The position numbers and the translations under genes are program-made. Below, piece by piece: positions 40,401 to 48,400 of a stretch of 49,899 bases of DNA. The notes below the pieces were generated by a model. That model made no database searches and was not told where the DNA came from. It saw only the letters and a program-made list of their open reading frames with translations. The stretch is from Clostridia bacterium (GTDB lineage Bacteria; Bacillota; Clostridia; Oscillospirales; CAG-272): the NCBI GenBank assembly GCA_017453245.1, contig JAFTKM010000025.1, positions 1 to 49,899 on the forward strand, in the 5' to 3' direction. Numbering within the stretch: the stretch's first letter is position 1; every line of letters begins with the position of its first letter.

Positions 40401-42529
40401 GTGACAGAGACGAGATTATCCGCGCCCTTGAAGCCGTCCCTCAAGCAACTCACGCCCTCAATGATAAGATCATTTACCTTCTCACCGCCCACGTAAAGCG
40501 TACATTCAAGATGCTCATTCTCTAAAGGAGAGGAGAGCGCAAACACCTCTGCCCAATGCGCGGGATCTTCGATATATAGCTCGCAAAGAGCATCGCAATA
40601 AACAAACGCTTCATAACCGATCTCGAGAAGCGACGCCCCCTCGGGAACGTGCACAGACTTAAGCGACGAGCAAAGCATAAAAGCCTTGCTATCGATAAAT
40701 CTGAGAGAGTCCGAAAGATGTATCTCGGTCAGGTTCTTGTTGGAAAGAAATGCATACTTACCTATCGTAGTGAGCTTTACCCCGCACACAGTCTCAGGAA
40801 GATACACCTCGGACTCGTCACCGCCGTACTTGACAAGGGTGTATCCATACTCACCGTAATTATCCTTACCAAATCTATAGACGGAATCGTCCAGAATATA
40901 TTCCTTGGGAATTTCTTTGTAAATCGGGGATACTGTAGTGTCCGAAGTAACACAACTTACATCCTTATCCCATCCCAAGAATGAATAGAAGACGCCGTTA
41001 CTTTCATAGATATTCTCGACATATAGACTGAGTTCTAAGCTCTGTCCATATTCTACCTCACAAGAGTATATTTCACTGCCATGTCTGTCAACATAGGTGA
41101 CTGTGAAGCGGTGATAATGCTTAATATAAATCGCCGTAAAGGTAACGTCGCCCCAAATCTCATCTAATTCCTTATCCCAACTCCAAAACTCATAATAAAA
41201 CGCCTCTGTACCTTCCTTCACGGGAACTCCTCCCATATACACTGCTCTGTCACCTAACAAAGCCTCATACGAATAAAGGAGAGAGCCGTCATCATTCAGG
41301 AACGTTACCGTTGCGGTAATAAGCTCCTCGGTAAACACGGGGTATATAAACAGATCTGAGTTTACAGTGTCCGCATCGATATCCCAATGCGAGAAAACAT
41401 ATTTTATCCTTTCGTCCGAGTCCTTCTCCGGTGTCCCGGTAGGATAAACAATGGGATCTCCTGCCTTAACGGTTGCCGAATAAAAGACACTACCGTAGGC
41501 ATCATAAAAATAAACTGTATAATAGTGATACACCTTCTCAAAGATTGCTCTGACTGTGATGTCATCGGTTACCGATTCTGTATCTTTATCCCAACCGACG
41601 AATATCCATATGCCATCTTCATCCGACTCCCTTGCAGGAGTGTTGCCGGTATATTCAGCGCTCTCGTTTTCAGGGACCTCTGATGTACCAAGAATTTCTC
41701 CATTGTAGTTTAAGTAGGTAACCGTGTAAGTTTTTTGTATCGGTGTCTCGAGATAAGTGGCAGTCAACACGGTATCCTTAAGGATAGGCTCGTCCTCTCC
41801 GGCAAAGCCAACAAAGACGTAAGTATAATTCTCATCAGCTCCACGTTTTGGCGCATCATGCGGGTAGACTGCGACGGTGCCGTACTCCGTCTGAACAGTA
41901 GCTAGAACCTTTCCGTCAAAGTCAACAAATACGACCTCGCAGTATTTTACCATCTCGGTCGCGCTATACGTTGCTTTAACAAATGTATCGCAGGAAACCT
42001 TAGAGATGTCTCCGCCTTCCCAACCGATAAATGAATAGGCGTATTCACCGTCGGGCTCACGTGTAGGCGTATCATATGGGTATTCCGCCGGCTTACCATG
42101 ATCAACTGTGACCGACGCAAGAACAGATCCATCATAGTTTAAAAATGTGACAGTATACTGATAGTACACCTTTTTGTATACTGCGTAAACAGTGAGGTCG
42201 GAGCGAACAGAAGAAAGTGCCACCTTATTAGTCCAGCCCATGAACTCATAGTAGAAGGATTCCTCACCGTCCTTTTGCGGACGTATAGAGGAACAATCCA
42301 CGCCTGTACCGGCCTTGACTTTCACAGTCTGAAGAATGCTACCGTCGTCATCACAAAAAGTGACGGTATGATAAATTTCCTCGACGGTGCCTGTGTCACC
42401 TCCAGGCACCTGAGTGTCAGTTCCCGCCGGGGCATCTGAAACTGGCGGCGTGCAGGATGAAACAGTAAATATCAAGGCAAAAAAGCAAAGAGCCAAAAGC
42501 AAGATACACCCTTTTTTCATTTTTCTCAT
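37496..42529 (-). CDS. giant surface lipoprotein: InlB-type repeats plus BspA-type leucine-rich repeats
   Basis: 1677 residues. Lipoprotein signal (hydrophobic about 9-22, lipobox TVSSC) and a short low-complexity linker (APAGTDTQVPGGDTG) are followed by seven repeats of about 70 residues (about 50-550) with pattern YTVTFxxxDGSVL...P...FxGWD...V..D....A.Y, the InlB B-repeat/Listeria-Bacteroides type. From about 555 to 1640 it has BspA-type LRR_5 modules (TSIGRYAFY, LESIGEYAFYM, TTIGKYAFLS), interrupted by blocks opening YxYY or YxxxxDGxxxL. Probably a surface adhesin or ligand-binding protein. It starts one base within the rsmD stop (TGATG) and ends ATGA over coaD. The DNA looks more AT-rich than its neighbours, suggesting later acquisition. 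Confidence 0.88.
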   Translation of the reverse strand: MRKMKKGCILLLALCFFALIFTVSSCTPPVSDAPAGTDTQVPGGDTGTVEEIYHTVTFCDDDGSILQTVKVKAGTGVDCSSIRPQKDGEESFYYEFMGWTNKVALSSVRSDLTVYAVYKKVYYQYTVTFLNYDGSVLASVTVDHGKPAEYPYDTPTREPDGEYAYSFIGWEGGDISKVSCDTFVKATYSATEMVKYCEVVFVDFDGKVLATVQTEYGTVAVYPHDAPKRGADENYTYVFVGFAGEDEPILKDTVLTATYLETPIQKTYTVTYLNYNGEILGTSEVPENESAEYTGNTPARESDEDGIWIFVGWDKDTESVTDDITVRAIFEKVYHYYTVYFYDAYGSVFYSATVKAGDPIVYPTGTPEKDSDERIKYVFSHWDIDADTVNSDLFIYPVFTEELITATVTFLNDDGSLLYSYEALLGDRAVYMGGVPVKEGTEAFYYEFWSWDKELDEIWGDVTFTAIYIKHYHRFTVTYVDRHGSEIYSCEVEYGQSLELSLYVENIYESNGVFYSFLGWDKDVSCVTSDTTVSPIYKEIPKEYILDDSVYRFGKDNYGEYGYTLVKYGGDESEVYLPETVCGVKLTTIGKYAFLSNKNLTEIHLSDSLRFIDSKAFMLCSSLKSVHVPEGASLLEIGYEAFVYCDALCELYIEDPAHWAEVFALSSPLENEHLECTLYVGGEKVNDLIIEGVSCLRDGFKGADNLVSVTVISDYIDIVDSTFSGCDNLTRVELRARIDRIYSIVRDCPRLEMVLLAGEVSQIYEAPVRDSGVGVFCTTLADGSLSFDESIDSDAKDLPLYYDYEAGKLFRLGDYVYYVGADSELTVVKYIADSDDVVIPSTVQHDGAEYTVTSIGRYAFYRKELSSVQIPSTVTSIEKYAFAECRNITSIDFGDTLESIGEYAFYMAISGGLFDLPDSLETIGDSAFAMCNVNADFIVKSGVQTVGKEAFGSRLYLMQDERPLGFDENFAAREELLYYLGGGEVVLYDGMYFTLGTDGTASLLMCPIESEYVEIPARIIHGTAEYTVTELGILAFYNNEYVNCVYVHKDVTSITFYDSHRYFIIYEGDSVPLGFAEGTGGYLCYGAPRDRIIFNDGYAYVTVDGGVKIICYYGSERSEYLPDSVTLDRVDYEVVGVNSNAVWPIADDTTFYTSKNYENVEYKNIDKSRIVLYDGIEYYVYEDYAVATRYVLDTGVASVAAYVTLDGAEYPVVGLGYDWLTDSDGVHTLVIPDTVKWFRYFGARSLMEVRYEGDLLSYLDVRYINDRGIILFGLFSVLGDGAELYIEDELIKGDLVIPKEAELLSSDSFSGYSHIETLQFEAGSKCTRLDIRGCDRLKSIIMPEGIVYFVCSNNYELEYVYLSSTVDYIPAYAFSLCYKLETVEISEDAVITSIEVEAFSYCKSLKNIILPLESDVKSIGQSAFRSCYLLDFIYIPGKNLESVASGAFDYNTVVVFESLPTDGWSYTEYGEDHTGVSPDELIADDNVVYVIRDGSLVLVRYLGDDKKITVPESLTIGESEIKVTKIGYKAFYYNETLEEIRFSGNSAIERIDDYAINNCSKLRSLVIPASVRSIGFRAIKSGSIKYLAFAEGSIIEYLDEYAILAGTNDSYLVLPTTLISIEYFALSSVDVIYLNVEGLPDGFIDGWTFANKIYFKGQWEYDSAGIPRPLCEEGESA

Positions 42530-43101
42530 CAACCTTCCTCACCTCTGTAAATAAGGATATTCACCGCGGTCTTCTTGCCGTATGCGGTGCTCTTGATGAA
42601 TTCAAAGCCGGAGAGTCTCTCGTCACCCTCTGCGACGGTCTCGGTGCCGCTCTCAAGCACGACGATCGCACCCGGGATAATGAGCTCTGCGTCGCGAAGG
42701 CGCATAGCCGCCTCAACACAGCACTCCATAGCATACGGAGGGTCGATGAAGACGAGATCAAACCTATCTCTGCCCGACGCCTTCCTGATATAGTTTCTGT
42801 AATCGGCAACCGAGAATTTGGACCTATCGAAGAAGTCGAGGTCTCTCGCGTTTTTCTTTACTATCTCCATTGCGTCGCGCTCGGAGTCAACGAAGGTGAC
42901 CGACTCTGCACCTCTGGAAAGTGCCTCAAAGCCGAGCTGTCCCGAGCCTGCGAAAAGGTCGAGGACGCGTCTGGATTCTATATCAAACTGTATTGAGGAG
43001 AAGATAGCTCCCTTGATTCTTTCCGAGGTCGGGCGGGTTGCCTCATCCTCGAGAGTTGTAAGCTTCTTTCCCTTTTTGCTTCCTGTAATTATTCTTACCA
43101 T
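42529..43101 (-). CDS. rsmD: 16S rRNA (guanine966-N2)-methyltransferase
   Basis: 190 residues. The MVRIITGSKKGKKL start, DLFAGSGQLGFEALSRGA SAM-binding loop (motif I), and FIDPPYAM catalytic tetrad (DPPY) identify RsmD, which methylates G966 of 16S rRNA during small-subunit assembly. I start at ATG 43101, one base after the uvrC stop region, using GAAGGG at the end of uvrC; an upstream in-frame extension lies inside uvrC. It is coupled to uvrC upstream and to the large lipoprotein gene downstream. Confidence 0.94.
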   Translation of the reverse strand: MVRIITGSKKGKKLTTLEDEATRPTSERIKGAIFSSIQFDIESRRVLDLFAGSGQLGFEALSRGAESVTFVDSERDAMEIVKKNARDLDFFDRSKFSVADYRNYIRKASGRDRFDLVFIDPPYAMECCVEAAMRLRDAELIIPGAIVVLESGTETVAEGDERLSGFEFIKSTAYGKKTAVNILIYRGEEG

Positions 43102-43102
43102 T

Positions 43103-44938
43103 TTATTTTCCCTTCTTATGAGGTTCTTTGAAGTGCTCGCATATTGCGATGGCATCCTTTTCGGAGATGCCCTTAATTTTAGTTAACTCCGCTACCGTCG
43201 CGGTCTTTATTTTAGCGTATGGCATTGATGAAAGGAGGAGCTTCGCCTTCTTCTCTCCGATGCCCGTAATTTTTGTCAAGGTCGAGCGAGTGAGCTTATT
43301 GCTCTTATCTCTCGTTGAATGCTTGATGGCAAATCTGTGCGCTTCTTCCTGTAAATTGTAAACGAATGTGTACACATTCATCTCTCTTGCTATGGAAATC
43401 TCCTCGACGCCGTCCGTGATAGCTCTCGTCTTATGGAAGTCATCCTTCACCATTCCGTAGGTGGGGATATCTATCTCAAGCTCCGAAAGAAGCTCCTTTA
43501 TAGCCGATACGTGACCGACGCCGCCGTCAAGCAAAATGAGGTCGGGACACTCACCGAGAGAGGCGCTTCCGTCACCTATGTGCGAGAGTCTGCGCTCTAC
43601 CGCCTCGCGCATTGAGCCGTAGTCATCCTGGCCGTCTGTCGTCTTTATCGAGAAGGCGCGGTAGTCGCTCTTTTTGAGCTTACCGTCCGAGTAGACCACC
43701 ATCGATGCAAAGATGGACTCGTTACCAAAGTTGGAGATATCGTACGCCTCTATTCTCTTAGGTGCTTCGGCAAGACCAAGAAGCTCACCGAGGCGCTTTA
43801 CACTCTTGTCCTCGCGCTCTATGGCGAGGCGATTCTGCCTTGCGGTCTCCTTGGCATTCTCGAGCGCCATATCGCAAAGCCTTCTGCCGTCACCTCTTGA
43901 GGGTATCTTGACCGCAACCTTGTAGGGCGCGCTAAGCGAGAGATATTCCGAAAGGAGCGAGCGGTCCTCCTCACTAAGCTCGAAGTCGAGCATAATTTCT
44001 CTTGGGATATTGCCTGCGGTGTCGTAGTAATCCGCGATAAGCGCGACCGCGTCATCCTCCGAAGAAAAGTCGGCAAGCGAGAGGACAAACTGATTCTTAT
44101 TCACAAGAGCGCCGCCTCTTATCGAGAGCATAGCAAGCACGCTTTCGGTCTTGCCGATATATACGGCAAACACGTCGCGCATGACCTTCTCGTCGGCAAC
44201 GACCTTCTGCTTCTCTACAAGCGCTCCGAGGGCGCGTATGCTGTCACGAAGGCTTGCCGCGCGCTCAAACTCCATCTCCTCAGCCGCGTATTCCATATCG
44301 CGGGTAAGGCTCTCTACCGTAGCCTTGATATTGCCGTCTAGCACCCACTCGGCACACTTGACGAGTGCGCGGTATTCCTCACCAGAAACACCGCCCGCGC
44401 AGGGAGCTACGCACCTTCCCATATCGCGGTAGATACAAGGTCTTTCCTTGCCTATATCACGCGGAAAATTACGGCGGCAGGTGTAGAGGCCGAAGATCTT
44501 CACCACAGTCTCAAGCGCCGTGTGAGCGGCGGACGAGCCCTGATACGGGCCGAAGTAGCGCGCCTTATCGCTCTTGCGCTCTCTGGTGACAAAGAGGCGG
44601 GGATACTCCTCGGCGGTGACCTTGATATACGGATAGGACTTGGCGTCCTTAAGCTTGATATTATACTTTGGCGAGTGCTTCTTGATAAGCACGTTTTCAA
44701 GAGCGAGCGCCTCAATCTCGGTGTCGCAGACGATGTAGTCGAAGTCGTGGACAAGGCTGACCATCCTCGCGGTCTTGGCGTTATGATTATTACCGGTGAA
44801 GTAGGTCGTCACGCGGTTTTTGAGCTTTTTGGATTTGCCGACGTAGATTATCTCGCCGTCGGAATTTTTCATTATATATACTCCGGGTGTTTCGGGCAAT
44901 GAGTTTGCCTTATCGCGGAGTCTTTCTATTCTCGTCAC
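43103..44938 (-). CDS. uvrC: excinuclease ABC subunit C
   Basis: 611 residues, normal for UvrC, which makes both incisions in nucleotide excision repair. GIY-YIG domain at the N-terminus (PGVYIMKNSDGEIIYVGKS), zinc-type cysteines (CIYRDMGRCVAPC near 175-187), UVR motif (AAEEMEFERAASLRD near 205-220), RNase H-like domain (AYDISNFGNESIFASMVV; LILLDGGVGH) and C-terminal helix-hairpin-helix pairs (ITGIGEKKAKLLL, IKGISEKDAIAIC). GTG start with perfect AAGGAGGT 5 bases upstream; a TTTTTGAC/GTCAAAAA hairpin directly precedes that site. First gene of the uvrC-rsmD-lipoprotein-coaD operon. Confidence 0.96.
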   Translation of the reverse strand: MTRIERLRDKANSLPETPGVYIMKNSDGEIIYVGKSKKLKNRVTTYFTGNNHNAKTARMVSLVHDFDYIVCDTEIEALALENVLIKKHSPKYNIKLKDAKSYPYIKVTAEEYPRLFVTRERKSDKARYFGPYQGSSAAHTALETVVKIFGLYTCRRNFPRDIGKERPCIYRDMGRCVAPCAGGVSGEEYRALVKCAEWVLDGNIKATVESLTRDMEYAAEEMEFERAASLRDSIRALGALVEKQKVVADEKVMRDVFAVYIGKTESVLAMLSIRGGALVNKNQFVLSLADFSSEDDAVALIADYYDTAGNIPREIMLDFELSEEDRSLLSEYLSLSAPYKVAVKIPSRGDGRRLCDMALENAKETARQNRLAIEREDKSVKRLGELLGLAEAPKRIEAYDISNFGNESIFASMVVYSDGKLKKSDYRAFSIKTTDGQDDYGSMREAVERRLSHIGDGSASLGECPDLILLDGGVGHVSAIKELLSELEIDIPTYGMVKDDFHKTRAITDGVEEISIAREMNVYTFVYNLQEEAHRFAIKHSTRDKSNKLTRSTLTKITGIGEKKAKLLLSSMPYAKIKTATVAELTKIKGISEKDAIAICEHFKEPHKKGK

Positions 44939-44949
44939 TCCCTACCTCC

Positions 44950-44968
44950 TTTTTGACTTTGTCAAAAA
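44950..44968 (-). promoter_or_regulatory. hairpin next to the uvrC ribosome binding site
   Basis: TTTTTGAC (44950-44957) pairs with GTCAAAAA (44961-44968) around TTT. On the minus strand its A run merges into the AAGGAGGT site, so folding could expose or hide the site. Confidence 0.45.
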
Positions 44969-44970
44969 AT

Positions 44971-45140
44971 CAACGGCGCCGCCGTTGGATATCATCCGCA
45001 ACTTGTTGCGGCATATCATCAGACCTCTGGCCTATATATCATCACTCGCCCCGCGAGTGTATATTTGCTATTCGTCGGCCGCACACGACGAATCACGCAA
45101 TATACCGCTCTCGCGGTATGCACCACGCAACAGGCGTTGT
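44971..45140. repeat. palindrome array E (ATATCATC spacer word)
   Basis: ATATCATC at 44989-44996, 45013-45020 and 45036-45043 separates CAACGGC-gcc-GCCGTTG, CCGCAAC-tt-GTTGCGG, an AGaCC-tct-GGcCT stem and CACTCGC-ccc-GCGAGTG. From 45061 to 45121 it carries ATTCGTCG/CGACGAAT and ATACCGC/GCGGTAT hairpins, the same module as 331-389 of array A but inverted. It lies between the HPr terminator and uvrC, the only array upstream of a gene. Confidence 0.72.
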
Positions 45141-45188
45141 ATATTCTCCACCAATCAATCCAACGGTATTCATCATTTCCCAAAACGA

Positions 45189-45216
45189 AAAACGGCAGTC
45201 AACCGACCGCCGTTTT
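45189..45216 (-). terminator. intrinsic terminator of the HPr gene
   Basis: AAAACGGC (45189-45196) pairs with GCCGTTTT (45209-45216), with GTC/GAC inside. On the minus strand it is followed by TTTTTCGTTTT. Confidence 0.82.
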
Positions 45217-45283
45217 CTGAGATAATTCCTGATTTTCACTCACTTTTTCGTCATTTTCGGTTGAACCAAAATGCGATTATTTA

Positions 45284-45550
45284 TTACAACTCAGGGAATC
45301 CGCCGTCAACAAGAGCAACAAGACCGTTTACAGCCTCGTTCTCATCGTTTCCGTCAGCGATAAGCGTAATAGTAGTACCCTTTACGATTCCGAGAGAAAG
45401 AACACCGAGAAGGCTCTTAGCATTAACACGGCAATCCTCCTTCTCAACCCAGATGGAACACTTATAAGAGTTTGCCTTCTGAATGAAGAATGTAGCAGGT
45501 CTTGCGTGTAAGCCAACGCTGTTCTGTATAGTAACGCTACGAGAAACCAT
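45284..45550 (-). CDS. ptsH: HPr-family phosphocarrier protein
   Basis: 88 residues. With the start at ATG 45550 the active-site histidine of GLHARPA is exactly His15, with Arg17 beside it, and the regulatory serine of KSLLG is Ser46, the site of HPr kinase in Bacillota. GGAGGAG lies 9 bases upstream of that ATG and abuts the alternative ATG three codons earlier, so the inner one is preferred. Both phosphorylation sites mean it can act in sugar transport and in catabolite control. It is transcribed alone, without ptsI beside it. Whether it is the main HPr or a paralogue cannot be judged here. Confidence 0.92.
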   Translation of the reverse strand: MVSRSVTIQNSVGLHARPATFFIQKANSYKCSIWVEKEDCRVNAKSLLGVLSLGIVKGTTITLIADGNDENEAVNGLVALVDGGFPEL

Positions 45551-45584
45551 TAAATCCATCTCCTCCGAGAATTTTAGTAATACA

Positions 45585-45613
45585 AGTATATCAAATTATT
45601 TATCAAAAATCAA
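45585..45613 (-). promoter_or_regulatory. sigma-A promoter of the HPr gene
   Basis: On the minus strand TTGATT (45613-45608), 17 bases, TATACT (45590-45585), 35 bp ahead of the start codon. The rest of 45614-45804 shows no gene. Confidence 0.75.
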
Positions 45614-45804
45614 TAGTTTTTGGCAAAATAAAGTTTTAAAGTTTATATTTTCACTTTATTTATTTTTGGTTAAATCAACCAAAGGCTCTTATGCAAGAGA
45701 TATATGAACGGAAAATGCGGTCTTACCTCTCCCGAACAGATCGGTCACCCTCGCAAATTCCAAAAAATGCGATCCGTAACCGCCATCAGAGCTATGCCCT
45801 AAGG

Positions 45805-47607
45805 CTATCTGATAGTAATATCGATAGAGGAGGAATCCTCCGCGCTTCCGTCGCTGAAGTAGGCAAATCTGTCGTCAAACTCCTGCTTTGCAACTCGCAG
45901 GGTTGCGCTGCCAAGACCGAATACGCACCAGAAGAGATAGTACATAGTCATATCCGCCCAGATGTAATTGAAGGCGCCGTAGGCCATAAGCATAACCGTC
46001 AGGACGGTCGTGTACGAGGATATCTTGCTGACCTGAGAATTTCTGACGTAGGGCTGATAAATGCCTCTGTGACGGACACGAATGAGATAGATAAGAATAA
46101 ATACAAACAGAGAGATAATTCCCGCCTCACAGGCAAGCTCGAGAAGGAAGTTTCCGCTGTTGTGATAATTAAAGGACGAGGTGTAATTTGCGATCTCCTC
46201 GATAAAGGAATCGTCACCGATACCCACTCCGAGGAAGAGGTTATCCCTGAGCATACGGAAGGATATTTCCCAGCGCTGCATAGAGTCCGAAAGGCCGAGC
46301 GCGCCGGCAATATCACTCGAGTAAACGAGGTCTCTGTATTCTCCGGGAATGAAGAGCAAGCCATACACCATTACGGAGAGAATAAGCAGCACAAGGCCTG
46401 ACCCGTGTCGCATTTTCTGAGCAAGAAAGGCCACAGCGCCGATGATAAGAGTGCCAAACGCCCAGAAGCTCAAGGTCGAGAAAAGGGCGAGGAAATTGAT
46501 CGCGGTGATGACGCCGTAAAGGACCTTGACCGCCTTGTTTCTTCTTACGTCGACGAAGTACATCGAGAAGGATACTGCAACGAGAAGGAAGATAGCAAGA
46601 GTATAAGGCTTATCAAAGGTTGCGGACGAGCCCGCAAAGCCGAAAATGCCGTCACGCATTATACCGACTACCGCCTCGGTAATGGCGATTATTGATACGG
46701 GGACGGATGAAATTATGACAGCGTTTGTAAGACAGTCGGCAAGTCTACGGTTAGTCACAAGACTGCTTGAGAGAATGTATCCCATACCGAGAAGGATCAT
46801 TACGACCGAGCTGACAAAGGACTCAACGCCCTTAACAAACACACCGCTGATCAGTATGCAGAATAGCATAGCAAAGAGGCCTACGTCATACTGCTCGAAA
46901 AAGTAAACTCTCTTACCAAGCGCAACCTTACGCGCAAAGGAGACGAGTGTTACCGCAACGAGCGCCGCGAGGAATAGTCCCTCTGTATCAAATGAGAGAT
47001 ACGGCATAATGATGAATATCGAGAAGAATGAGAACTCCGGAGAGAGGAAGGTGAGGAAGATGTACGCAAGCGCCGCAAGCGCGATCGCAACCGTCCACAG
47101 CGGCACAATAGCGCCGAGGAGCGCGAGGATTACACCGAGGATAACACCGACGAGCGCGGATACGCCCTTTTCACTCTCGGTCTTGTGCATTCTCCTTATG
47201 CAGAAGAATTCAAAGAAAATAAAGTCGGTGACGCGGTTGCTCTGCAGGGCTACGGAAAGCGGCTTATCCGAGATGAAGAACGGAATGCTCAAAAGAGCGA
47301 ATGCCGAGCTGATGATAAGAACGCTAAGCGGAACGACGTCATATATGCCTACGTAGTCCTTGATAAAGTGGAGAACCAGCGACAGCGAGCCGAACACGGC
47401 GAGGAAAGCACCGTACGTTCTTGAAGGAGTGTAAGAAATAAGGCTTGTAAGCTTGCTAAAGAATATTGCTATATACTTGCTGAAGCGTGTGAGAGAAACT
47501 CTGTTCGCGGAGCCGGTGACAGTCTCGACGCAGAACTTTTTTCCGCTCGAGTTTTTATCCGACGTTGTATATCCGCTGATCAATTCTCCAAATGTGCGTT
47601 TTGCCAT
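45805..47607 (-). CDS. O-antigen ligase/polymerase-like membrane protein
   Basis: 600 residues. After about 70 cytoplasmic residues there are roughly 12-13 membrane spans, with a longer external loop near 455-500 holding GVGIGDDSFIEEI and NYHNSGNFLLELACEAG, the pattern of the Wzy_C/O-antigen ligase superfamily (conserved His-Asn-x-x-L...E-x-G). Such enzymes polymerise or attach surface polysaccharide or teichoic-type glycans outside the membrane. No glycosyltransferases are adjacent. It lies 37 bp after trmD and probably shares the rimM-trmD transcript, where rplS is usually found. Confidence 0.8.
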   Translation of the reverse strand: MAKRTFGELISGYTTSDKNSSGKKFCVETVTGSANRVSLTRFSKYIAIFFSKLTSLISYTPSRTYGAFLAVFGSLSLVLHFIKDYVGIYDVVPLSVLIISSAFALLSIPFFISDKPLSVALQSNRVTDFIFFEFFCIRRMHKTESEKGVSALVGVILGVILALLGAIVPLWTVAIALAALAYIFLTFLSPEFSFFSIFIIMPYLSFDTEGLFLAALVAVTLVSFARKVALGKRVYFFEQYDVGLFAMLFCILISGVFVKGVESFVSSVVMILLGMGYILSSSLVTNRRLADCLTNAVIISSVPVSIIAITEAVVGIMRDGIFGFAGSSATFDKPYTLAIFLLVAVSFSMYFVDVRRNKAVKVLYGVITAINFLALFSTLSFWAFGTLIIGAVAFLAQKMRHGSGLVLLILSVMVYGLLFIPGEYRDLVYSSDIAGALGLSDSMQRWEISFRMLRDNLFLGVGIGDDSFIEEIANYTSSFNYHNSGNFLLELACEAGIISLFVFILIYLIRVRHRGIYQPYVRNSQVSKISSYTTVLTVMLMAYGAFNYIWADMTMYYLFWCVFGLGSATLRVAKQEFDDRFAYFSDGSAEDSSSIDITIR

Positions 47608-47644
47608 TTTTCTTCCCCTTTCCGTTTATTTTGACAACAAAGAT

Positions 47645-48397
47645 TTATATTTCCTTTGTTTTTCTCTTTGCTTTCTTTGGTTTTGGTTTTAACGATTCTT
47701 CGATCTCGGGGTGAAGTGCGAGGAGATCGGGGCGCCTTTCTCTTGTGATCTCGACCGCCTTCTCAAGACGCCAACGGTCGATTTTCTTATGGTCTCCCGA
47801 CAGAAGTATCTCAGGCACCTCACGGCCGAGAAACTCACGCGGCTTTGTGTACTGAGGATACTCAAGTATTCCAGAGGCGTGTGACTCGTCCTCATAGCAC
47901 TCGGAGTCGGCGAGAACGCCCTCCTTGAGTCTTGAGACCGCATCAATAACGATGCACGCGGGAAGCTCGCCGCCGGTGAGCACGTAGTCACCGATGGAGA
48001 TGTCCTCATCGACTATCTCGTCGAGCACGCGCTGATCAACGCCCTCGTAGTGTCCGCAGAGGATAACGAGATTGTCATACTCTGAGAGCTCGCGGGCGAT
48101 AGTGTGGTTGAAAATTCTGCCCTTAGGGGACATATAGATAACGCGGGTTTTGCTTCCCTCGGGGATCTCGGACCTCACGTGGAGGTAGCAATCGTATATG
48201 GGCTGACAGGTCATAACCATACCCACACCGCCGCCGTAGGGGGTGTCGTCGGTCTTTCTGTGCTTGTCGACAGAGTAATCTCTGATATTGTGGCACTTGA
48301 CCTCAATTATACCCGCATTCTGCGCTCTGCCGATGATGCTCTCGCCGAGCGTACGCTCGACCATCTCGGGAAACAGAGTCATTACGTCAAATCTCAT
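47645..48397 (-). CDS. trmD: tRNA (guanine37-N1)-methyltransferase
   Basis: 250 residues. Opens MRFDVMTLFPEMVERTLGESIIGRA and contains DDTPYGGGVGMVM and LCGHYEGVDQRVLDE with YVLTGGELPA, the SPOUT trefoil-knot SAM-binding segments of TrmD, which methylates G37 of tRNAs to prevent frameshifts. The C-terminus adds a Lys-rich tail (KPKPKKAKRKTK) beyond the usual end. It starts 3 bases after the rimM stop, as in most bacteria where rimM and trmD are adjacent. Confidence 0.95.
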   Translation of the reverse strand: MRFDVMTLFPEMVERTLGESIIGRAQNAGIIEVKCHNIRDYSVDKHRKTDDTPYGGGVGMVMTCQPIYDCYLHVRSEIPEGSKTRVIYMSPKGRIFNHTIARELSEYDNLVILCGHYEGVDQRVLDEIVDEDISIGDYVLTGGELPACIVIDAVSRLKEGVLADSECYEDESHASGILEYPQYTKPREFLGREVPEILLSGDHKKIDRWRLEKAVEITRERRPDLLALHPEIEESLKPKPKKAKRKTKEI

Positions 48398-48400
48398 ATC

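Noticed and set aside
45614-45804. Possible riboswitch or gene between HPr and the ligase-like gene
   Set aside because: It lies 3' of the ligase-like gene and upstream of the HPr promoter; no convincing structure or reading frame was found.
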